Virus record (IMG/VR): IMGVR_UViG_3300032288_001132
Coordinates: 1 to 29,705 of that record
Source: a virus
Length of the DNA: 29,705 nucleotides
Direction: 5' to 3' (one strand)
In this document: piece after piece, positions 5,980-11,614 of the stretch
How the letters are laid out: every line of letters starts with the position of its first letter
Position numbering within the stretch: the first letter of the stretch is position 1
The notes under the pieces: generated by a model
Database searches by the model: none
Seen by the model: only the letters and a program-made list of their open reading frames with translations
Told to the model about the DNA's origin: nothing
Made by a program: the position numbers and the translations under genes

Positions 5980-6011
5980 CAAATGTACAAAATAATCTTT
6001 TGTAATTGCAA
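5980..6011 (-). promoter_or_regulatory. Bacteroidota-type promoter, TTG-N21-TACATTTG, with 8-bp direct repeat
   Basis: On the minus strand TTG (6011-6009) is followed 21 bases later by TACATTTG (5987-5980), the same spacing as the promoter at 336-367. It lies in the 167-base gap between the last tail gene and the HNH-like gene and would start transcription near 5975. GCAAATGT occurs at 5979-5986 and again at 6008-6015, covering both promoter elements, so a repressor or activator could bind both. The rest of the gap holds only the leader hairpin. Confidence 0.65.
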
Positions 6012-6045
6012 ATGTTAATAAATTTAATTTTCCTCAGTTGATTCG

Positions 6046-6237
6046 TTAGCCATTGTTTTGCTGTTGTAACAATTCCCAAATTAAATATGATTGCGGCGCT
6101 GTGTCGTGCCATTCCCAACCGTCTATTGATTCCCTGTTGCCGTCCCTTTCGAGTGAGTACGTTGGAGCGTAAACGAAGTGAGGAGCGTAGAACCATTGGT
6201 CTTCTGCATATTTATAAAATCCGCTTGTATCTTCCAT
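6046..6237 (-). CDS. Small tail-associated conserved protein, 63 aa
   Basis: The product fits a small family seen after tail fibre genes in phages: a start like M-DT-GFYK, then the FYAPHFVYAPTYSL stretch and a DGWEWHD segment near residue 40. The many Trp, Tyr and Pro residues suggest a compact beta-rich piece. It starts four bases after the stop of the DUF285-repeat gene and is the last gene of the long minus-strand operon. A role in fibre assembly or as a fibre-tip subunit is inferred only from position. Confidence 0.65.
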   Translation of the reverse strand: MEDTSGFYKYAEDQWFYAPHFVYAPTYSLERDGNRESIDGWEWHDTAPQSYLIWELLQQQNNG

Positions 6238-6241
6238 AATG

Positions 6242-7468
6242 TTATCCAGTAATTAACCAGTTTTTACCAGTTGCTATTGCTCTTTCTCCAGCAGTCAATG
6301 CTGATGCACCCCAGTTTCTAAATATATTTATTGTTGCGCTTGTTGTTGCAGTTCTATCCACTAAATTGTTAAATATCTCTACAAGTGCAGTTCGTGAAAG
6401 TTGACAATCTTGTATGTTTATTGTTCTTGAAAATACCATTGGTATTCTATATAAAGAGTTACAACCTTGCGCAAATCCACTATAATCAGTTCCGCTTGTA
6501 GTTGTAATTGATGCAGTTGAAAACGCTGGAATAGAATTCAAACTTGAACAACCTATAATCATAGATGACATATTGTTGACGTTTGCAGTATTAAATAAAG
6601 GCAATGATTGTAATCTTGCGCAAGATGAAAACATACTTTGCGTAATTACTACGTTTGCAGTGTTGAATAAAGGAACAGAACGTAATGAAGCGCAAGAATT
6701 AAACATATTACCCATATTTGTCACGTTCTGTGTATTAAATAATGGTACTGATTCAAGCGAACTGCAATTTTGAAATATACTTTGCATAAGAATAACATTA
6801 CCAGTATTGAATAAAGGAACGCTTTTTAATGATGAGCAGTTTATAAACATTGACCTCATATCTGTTACGTTAGTGGTGTTGAATAAAGGAACAGATTGAA
6901 GTGAACTACAACTTGCAAAGAAACCTTGCAAATTTGTACATCCACCTATTGTTTTAATATATACTCGTTCAACGTACCTATGTGCTGGAACTCCATTTCC
7001 AAAAAGAATACTTGAACCACTTGTTGCATTCGGCATTGACAAAATGCAATCTAAAAATCCACTTGCATATGTAGTTGTTTGTGTAGGTGTTGATGGGTAT
7101 GAAATTTGAAAACTGCAAAATGTTAAATTCCCACTTACTGCGGTGACAACAACCATTGCTTGTTTGTATCCACGACTGCAAAGAGTTGAATTACTCGTGT
7201 CATATGTTGCATAATTATATTCGTGAATTGCATTTGAACCACTATTAACCAAATCAATAACTCCATCTCCCCAATCCACGCGATATTGACCAGCACTTGT
7301 ATTGAAGCGGAAAGAACAAAAATTGTTGCCTTCTGGAAAGATAGCGTGAAGACCTACAAATGTTTGGTCAGCACTTGTTATTCCTGTCGGCATAGGTAGC
7401 CAATCGGAAGGTCTAACCCATTCATCCCCACCGCTTGAAATTGGTAACTTAAAACTTCCTGTTGCCAT
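6242..7468 (-). CDS. Tail fibre-tip protein with BspA/DUF285-like repeats
   Basis: The 408-residue product looks like an exposed fibre or receptor-binding protein. Residues about 62-90 have a PKD-like pattern (YRVDWGDG then IHEYNY). From about 176 come Leu/Cys repeats: one partial unit and five 24-residue units (197-316), each with N-T-x-N-V, M-x-x-M-F, C-S-S-L and VPLF. This is the BspA-type leucine-rich repeat (DUF285), best known from bacterial surface proteins that bind other cells. The C-terminal 60 residues form a different small domain ending in GKNWLITG. The gene starts with a one-base overlap with the stop of the large fibre gene. The repeats could let the tip change by gain or loss of units. 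Assignment to the tail is by position; repeat recognition is strong. Confidence 0.75.
   Translation of the reverse strand: MATGSFKLPISSGGDEWVRPSDWLPMPTGITSADQTFVGLHAIFPEGNNFCSFRFNTSAGQYRVDWGDGVIDLVNSGSNAIHEYNYATYDTSNSTLCSRGYKQAMVVVTAVSGNLTFCSFQISYPSTPTQTTTYASGFLDCILSMPNATSGSSILFGNGVPAHRYVERVYIKTIGGCTNLQGFFASCSSLQSVPLFNTTNVTDMRSMFINCSSLKSVPLFNTGNVILMQSIFQNCSSLESVPLFNTQNVTNMGNMFNSCASLRSVPLFNTANVVITQSMFSSCARLQSLPLFNTANVNNMSSMIIGCSSLNSIPAFSTASITTTSGTDYSGFAQGCNSLYRIPMVFSRTINIQDCQLSRTALVEIFNNLVDRTATTSATINIFRNWGASALTAGERAIATGKNWLITG
6521..6880 (-). repeat. Five tandem 72-bp coding repeats (DUF285/BspA units)
   Basis: Five in-frame units of 72 bases encode residues 197-316 of the fibre-tip protein. 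The best kept part is the plus-strand form of VPLFNT (for example GTATTGAATAAAGGAAC near 6803), repeated every 72 bases. A degenerate unit precedes them (about 6881-6943). Confidence 0.75.
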
Positions 7469-9234
7469 TAGTTAAAGATGTTAATTGAAACGATAATGTC
7501 TGACGTTGGTAAGTTGGTAGCGTATAACTTCACCGAGCCACTCGCGCTTGATGTAGCAGGTAGCACTTGCGCTGCCTGTACTATTGCAATGGTGCTGTTA
7601 GCAGGAATAACGTCAACGATGCTCGTACTTGTAATGTTTACATTTGAATAGGTGTATTCGTATAAGCCACTCACCAAAGACCAACCGCCCGAAGTTAGCG
7701 TTACAGGTGTAACTTGTAGCACGGTTGTTTTTGAATTTAACTGAGTTTGAACAGAAGATGTTACTCCATCAAGATACCCAAACTCTGTGTTATCTACGGT
7801 TCCTGCTCCTATATTGGCGGCTGGTATTCCAGTAGGCAACATCGTAGTGGTTATATTATCATTGGTCCAAACATTGCCTAATGATGTTTTAAATGTAAGG
7901 ACTTGACCATTTGTTGGAGTTCCTACAATTCTAACATTATGAAGCTCGTCTAACTCGTAACCATTATCGCACTTCACATATATCTTCCCATGAACAGCAT
8001 GGGCATATTCAACATATCCAACAACAACAAGATGATCAGGAGCCACTGGCTTCACGTTTGTTAGCTGTCCTGCTACTGTTGGAGATAGGTATAGAATGTC
8101 TCCGTCTACCCATGTTTCCCCCTGTAGAGATCCTGTTGTGTTAATCTCACGAACAGCCCCAATAGTAGTTATAAAACCCTCTTGGTTGTTGTTTATCGTT
8201 TCTGTTACAAGTCCTATTGTGGTGGCTGAGTTTATATCGCTGTCGGCTAATGCAAGTTTAACGGCTAGGCGTTGTCCCGATGCCCCTCCCTCACTAACCA
8301 ATCTCAAACGAACCGCCTGATAGTTAGCCTCCAATAAATCTACACCACTCTTATTTACAGCGAGAATAACCATCTCTTGGCCTAATTGGAGAGTAACATT
8401 ACCCCCTTTCAATCCAAGGTCAGCAGTACCATCTGTGTCGTTCCAACGCATCACAGCAACACCCGCTGTTCCTGTTGGTGTTTGGTCGAACTCTATCTGT
8501 CCTGCCTTCAACTCATACTCCCCTAGGTCTACATCTCCTGTCGCTCCTGTATAGGGAACCTTATCGTCTAGGGCGGCTTGCAAATCGGTCTGATCAGCAA
8601 GATTTCCTGTAATAGAACCCCATACAACAGATCCTCCACCCATAGATTCATAGGCCGATCCATCCCAAACATACGGCTCAGGAACACTCATGTCAATATA
8701 AATGACATCAGCCGAACCTGTTATAGGAAAAGATGCAAAGTTTGCATATTGCTCTACGTTTTTAGCTATCAAAAGTTGATAAGAGGTGCCATCCCAATAG
8801 TAGGCACTATTGTCAGCCTCATCAATATATATTACTGATTGAGTCCCCGTTACAGGAAAAGAGGCGAAGTTTGGATAGGCTGCTACTACTCCTCCTACAT
8901 AAGTTGGGCCTGGAGAGAATCCTTGGAACACTTCTGAGGAGAGGAAGTCAAACACTTCAAAGATTCTACTGCTGTAGTCAGGTCCCGTGCTTGTTGTATC
9001 TATTGGATCATAGGTGACAGAAGTTGTACTGCCTACGATTTGTTGAAGATTAAATACTTGAAATGAAATAGTGCTGCCGTTATCTGTAAATTGAATCGTC
9101 CGTGCATTATTATTCTCATACCCAATGGAGATAGAATTTAATGCACTAAAAGCCCCAATAACATTGGAGCGATTATACAATTTCACCATCCCTGAGGACA
9201 GTCTTTCAATCTTAGTTACGTTCTTATTTGACAT
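7468..9234 (-). CDS. Tail fibre protein, 588 aa
   Basis: The N-terminus (1-110) probably attaches the fibre to the tail. Residues 120-154 and 163-197 are two copies of a 35-residue module (NFASFP-TG, VIYID, Y-WDG--Y), common in Bacteroidota phage fibres. Then come a fibre shaft segment with VPYTGATGDVDLG, a long module with GLVTETINNNQEGF, GAVREINTTGSLQGETW and GDILYLSP (about 320-430) that I know from other phage fibres, and NTEFGYLDGVTSSVQTQLNSK (about 480-500), a typical short fibre motif. The C-terminus is beta-rich. The protein is likely a trimeric fibre that bears the DUF285 tip protein encoded next. Gene ends overlap by one base on both sides (TAATG type), so the fibre genes are translated in a coupled way. 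Confidence 0.8.
   Translation of the reverse strand: MSNKNVTKIERLSSGMVKLYNRSNVIGAFSALNSISIGYENNNARTIQFTDNGSTISFQVFNLQQIVGSTTSVTYDPIDTTSTGPDYSSRIFEVFDFLSSEVFQGFSPGPTYVGGVVAAYPNFASFPVTGTQSVIYIDEADNSAYYWDGTSYQLLIAKNVEQYANFASFPITGSADVIYIDMSVPEPYVWDGSAYESMGGGSVVWGSITGNLADQTDLQAALDDKVPYTGATGDVDLGEYELKAGQIEFDQTPTGTAGVAVMRWNDTDGTADLGLKGGNVTLQLGQEMVILAVNKSGVDLLEANYQAVRLRLVSEGGASGQRLAVKLALADSDINSATTIGLVTETINNNQEGFITTIGAVREINTTGSLQGETWVDGDILYLSPTVAGQLTNVKPVAPDHLVVVGYVEYAHAVHGKIYVKCDNGYELDELHNVRIVGTPTNGQVLTFKTSLGNVWTNDNITTTMLPTGIPAANIGAGTVDNTEFGYLDGVTSSVQTQLNSKTTVLQVTPVTLTSGGWSLVSGLYEYTYSNVNITSTSIVDVIPANSTIAIVQAAQVLPATSSASGSVKLYATNLPTSDIIVSINIFN
8644..8877 (-). repeat. Two direct copies of a 35-residue fibre module
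   Basis: Bases 8877-8773 and 8748-8644 code for the two copies of the NFASFP/VIYID/YWDG module of the fibre. The most similar stretches are GGAAAAGA-GC-AAGTTTG around 8727-8745 and 8856-8874. The spacer is eight codons. Confidence 0.6.
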
Positions 9235-10091
9235 TAACTTACAAGCATTAGTACTGACGCAATCTCATCTTCAGAGGCGTTAATACAAAAGTACTGAAAA
9301 TTACCGTATTTGTCAGCCATTGACTGACTTATTTTTTCAAATGTTGAGCTGTTTACTCCGTGGCTTATCATCTTGCCAATCACATACTTAGCATCGGCAT
9401 GAGATCTAGCTGTAGAGGGAGCTACAAATTCAATGGGTTGTATCTTTTCTACAATAGGACTCTGCTTACTATCATCCTCTTTCTGAGGTATAGAGATACG
9501 TTCTGCCTTTCTCTTTTTAAAGCTTGATTTAACTTTATTATAATTTGACTCTCCGTATAGAAACTCAAAGAATTGTTTTGTTGTTACCCTTTCCGACTCA
9601 AACTTCTTCTGAACTTCTTCCAGAGCCTGGCCAATAGGGAAATTAAGGGACTTACTATACCTTCGAAGAGACTTAATAGTACTGCACTTAGCAACCATAA
9701 TAGGATCCAAGGCATGATCTTCAGCCACCTCCTTCCACGATTTAACTTCATGATATTCTGTTGGTTTTTTATTCTTTTCAAATTGAAAGTCTACGGGTAT
9801 TCCGAGTGCCGTGCAGCTCATTATAAGGAGTTTTATATTGGCTATGGCTGTTATCACCTCCTTAGGTCTAGCGTCCTCACATATGGCTGTAAATGAGTCT
9901 GAACATCTCTCTACGCCACTCTCTGTAATAGAAATATAGCCACTTACCCTTGCACTCTTAGGGGTGAGAGTCTCCTCCTTGATTAATCTCCATGAAGATG
10001 TAGGGCTATTTAATTGGCCGTTCAAGATCGTGTAGAGATCCATCAGGGCTTTCTCCTCCGAAGAGAGAGAGAACGGTACTTTAAAACTCAT
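9234..10091 (-). CDS. Hypothetical protein, 285 aa, between holin and fibre genes
   Basis: I do not recognise this protein. The first 70 residues look like a small folded domain (beginning SFKVPFSLSSEEKALMDLYT), residues about 75-100 form a hydrophobic helical region with LLIMSCTALGIPVDF, and about 118-190 is charged and helical (VAEDHALDPIMVAKCSTIKS, then LEEVQKKFESERVTTKQFFEFLYG). A Lys/Ser/Gln-rich linker (about 190-225) leads to a C-terminal helical domain. No signal peptide, membrane span or catalytic motif is evident. It lies 14 bases after the holin-like gene and its stop overlaps the fibre start by one base. It may be a fibre assembly factor or virion component; the sequence itself does not decide. 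Confidence 0.75.
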   Translation of the reverse strand: MSFKVPFSLSSEEKALMDLYTILNGQLNSPTSSWRLIKEETLTPKSARVSGYISITESGVERCSDSFTAICEDARPKEVITAIANIKLLIMSCTALGIPVDFQFEKNKKPTEYHEVKSWKEVAEDHALDPIMVAKCSTIKSLRRYSKSLNFPIGQALEEVQKKFESERVTTKQFFEFLYGESNYNKVKSSFKKRKAERISIPQKEDDSKQSPIVEKIQPIEFVAPSTARSHADAKYVIGKMISHGVNSSTFEKISQSMADKYGNFQYFCINASEDEIASVLMLVS

Positions 10092-10105
10092 GTGTGTGTT
10101 GTTTT

Positions 10106-10354
10106 TTATTGTTCTTCGGATGGTGTGTCACCCTTCTTCTTGTATCGCGTAAAGATACTCTCAATAACTGTAAGTCCCAAACCTCCCCCTGCAATAACTA
10201 AAAGGCCCTCGAACATATATTCAGGGCATTTATATTCTGTAAATGTAGCAATGTAGGCAAATGATATACAAACAAGAAGAGAGAGAATGGCACTTGCTCT
10301 CTTAGAGCTTGCATCTCCCTCGCTGCTAAGTAATGACTTAAGCCATTTCCTCAT
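10106..10354 (-). CDS. Small two-helix membrane protein, holin-like
   Basis: The 82-residue product has two membrane helices, about residues 20-39 (ASAILSLLVCISFAYIATF) and 47-68 (MFEGLLVIAGGGLGLTVIESIF), with a basic N-terminus and a Lys-rich C-terminus. Both ends would face the cytoplasm. That layout is found in class II-type holins and in small holin-like proteins of Bacteroidota phages. Holins open the inner membrane at a set time so the endolysin can reach the wall. It overlaps the preceding XhlA-like gene by four bases (ATGA) and that gene follows the endolysin gene directly, which supports a lysis cassette. Other small membrane proteins of the same size cannot be excluded. Confidence 0.7.
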   Translation of the reverse strand: MRKWLKSLLSSEGDASSKRASAILSLLVCISFAYIATFTEYKCPEYMFEGLLVIAGGGLGLTVIESIFTRYKKKGDTPSEEQ

Positions 10355-10599
10355 AACATTTTCATAATCATCTCAACGATAAAACCACCTAAAATACCCA
10401 TGCCCGTTGCTATACCTGCAATTCTAGCCTGGCTAATCTTTTGCTTCTGAATAAAACGATCATGTTGAGCCACCTTGTCAACAAGACCTTCAATTTTCAT
10501 CTGCTCGTCTCCGATCAACACGTGATATATACGGTCAATCTTTTTATTCATGTTCTGAAGCTCTTCGTGTATCAATGTAATTTCTTTTTCAGTGTTCAT
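10351..10599 (-). CDS. XhlA-like membrane protein (coiled coil plus C-terminal helix)
   Basis: The 82-residue product is an N-terminal amphipathic coiled coil (about 1-55, with ITLIHEELQNMNKKIDRI) followed by one C-terminal membrane helix (about 58-78, ARIAGIATGMGILGGFIVEMI). That plan matches haemolysin XhlA-type proteins, which are encoded beside holins and endolysins in phages and take part in lysis. It lies two bases after the endolysin stop and overlaps the holin-like gene by four bases, so the three form a coupled unit. It may be an accessory or antiholin-like partner. Confidence 0.7.
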   Translation of the reverse strand: MNTEKEITLIHEELQNMNKKIDRIYHVLIGDEQMKIEGLVDKVAQHDRFIQKQKISQARIAGIATGMGILGGFIVEMIMKML

Positions 10600-10601
10600 A
10601 A

Positions 10602-11093
10602 TTAACCGTAAATTTCAGTGAATAGTTTGTCAGAATATGGCAAATACACAGTCTTTCCGTTCTTCTTTGTAGCTATCAATACCTGCCCTCTATTGTGTAG
10701 TCTTGAGTATGAAACATGGATCCACTCAGGGTTAGATCCATTCTTAAATTCAGCGATGATCTGATCGAATTTTAAATTGTTTTTTATAAATAAGAAAAGA
10801 TCTTTGTTATTACCATTTTTGAATATATCGCAGTCGATATCTAGAGCCTCACCCTTCATGTGCTGCGATGTTTTAGATCCACCAACAGCCTTATTTAATT
10901 TGGGACTTCTATACCCTGAGGCAATCCCTAGAGGATTACCGACAAATTCACGACACGGATCAAATATTTTAGAGCAAACCTCCCTTAAGTTATCTCTAAC
11001 TTCTACTGGAGGATTGTTGTCAATACCTAGACGAGCTGCTGTAACTGATTTACTGCACTCCTCTAAAGTCGCGTATTTGCTTAGTGCCGTCAT
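10602..11093 (-). CDS. M15-family peptidase endolysin
   Basis: The 163-residue product carries the M15 metallopeptidase signature: GIASGYRSPKLNKAVGG (about 56-72), then SQHMKGEALDID with zinc ligands H78 and D85, and a C-terminal EWIHVSY with third ligand H126 and the nearby acidic E123. This is the short, single-domain form used by many phages to cut peptide cross-links or stem peptides in peptidoglycan. There is no signal peptide, so export would depend on a holin; holin-like genes follow at once. The gene's ATG overlaps the ferritin stop by one base. Exact bond specificity (L-Ala-D-Glu or D-Ala-D-Ala type) cannot be told from sequence reading. Confidence 0.88.
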   Translation of the reverse strand: MTALSKYATLEECSKSVTAARLGIDNNPPVEVRDNLREVCSKIFDPCREFVGNPLGIASGYRSPKLNKAVGGSKTSQHMKGEALDIDCDIFKNGNNKDLFLFIKNNLKFDQIIAEFKNGSNPEWIHVSYSRLHNRGQVLIATKKNGKTVYLPYSDKLFTEIYG

Positions 11094-11593
11094 TATCCAA
11101 ATAGATTACTTTCTAACATTAACATTTCAAATTTGCTTCCTAGGCTAACACCTTCTAACACATTGATCATATCACTGTATTCTGCAACTGCCTTTGTTTG
11201 CTTTGTTCTATATGTTTGTAGGAAATCAAATACACACAAATCCTCTGTCTTAAAAATCTTTACGCTAGTCTCCTCGTAAGCTTCATATAGAGCATACTCC
11301 ATCTCATAAGACTGAGAAATTACATCCGATAAATTAGAAAAAGTAAGAACAGGCTTTGTAATAGTCGGCAACTCAGGAGTTACATTCCAATTAACCAAGA
11401 AGTCTTCAATACCCTTAGCATGGCTGAACTCATCTTCTGATTCCTTAGCGAAAAAAGCACCTGCCTTAAAGAAACCTACGTTATTACACCAGTTAGATGC
11501 AGAACGATAAAAATAAGCAGCTGTAAACTCATCCTTCAAACGAGGGAGGAGTAAGTTTACAATCTCTGAAGATAATTTTACTGGTTTTTTCAT
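11093..11593 (-). CDS. Phage-encoded ferritin (FtnA-type) with complete ferroxidase centre
   Basis: From ATG 11593 (an in-frame GTG lies at 11599) the product is 166 aa, the usual length of a bacterial ferritin. The four-helix pattern is clear: DEFTAAYFYRSASNWC, FFAKESEDEFSHA, EMEYALYEAYEE and FLQTYRTKQTKAVAEY. The iron ligands E22, E55, H58, E99 and Q132 have the same spacing (33, 3, 41, 33) as E17, E50, H53, E94 and Q127 of E. coli FtnA. The third-site Glu equivalents (FtnA E129, E130) are Lys and Ala here. It should oxidise Fe(II) and store iron, or shield DNA and enzymes from oxidation. It is in the late operon, between the giant virion protein and the endolysin, overlapping the latter by one base. 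Family is strong; purpose in the phage is open. Confidence 0.85.
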   Translation of the reverse strand: MKKPVKLSSEIVNLLLPRLKDEFTAAYFYRSASNWCNNVGFFKAGAFFAKESEDEFSHAKGIEDFLVNWNVTPELPTITKPVLTFSNLSDVISQSYEMEYALYEAYEETSVKIFKTEDLCVFDFLQTYRTKQTKAVAEYSDMINVLEGVSLGSKFEMLMLESNLFG

Positions 11594-11598
11594 AGTCA

Positions 11599-11606
11599 CA
11601 AATTTA
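11599..11606 (-). promoter_or_regulatory. TAnnTTTG -7 box directly before the ferritin start
   Basis: TAAATTTG on the minus strand (11606 to 11599) stands five bases before ATG 11593. The nearest TTG upstream (11622-11620) is 13 bases away, too close for the usual spacing. It would give the ferritin-lysis genes their own start within the late operon, with almost no leader. Confidence 0.45.
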
Positions 11607-11614
11607 CACTTTTT

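Noticed and set aside
5879-6045. tRNA or other RNA gene in the largest intergenic gap.
   Set aside because: No cloverleaf or CCA-type end could be drawn; the gap holds a promoter, leader and hairpin.
5957-6196. 79-residue minus-strand open frame across the intergenic gap and the 63-residue tail gene.
   Set aside because: It overlaps the recognised 63-residue gene in another frame, has odd composition, and its end runs over the promoter at 5980-6011.
6521-6880. CRISPR array, because of regular spacing of similar sequence.
   Set aside because: The period is a whole number of codons in one frame, and the units encode DUF285 repeats without unique spacers.
6242-9234. Diversity-generating retroelement acting on the fibre genes.
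   Set aside because: No reverse transcriptase gene or template/variable repeat pair is visible in the window. The repeats are explained by protein modules.
10602-11093. Host-derived metabolic D,D-carboxypeptidase rather than endolysin.
   Set aside because: No signal peptide or membrane anchor, single short domain, and immediate neighbours are holin-like and XhlA-like genes.
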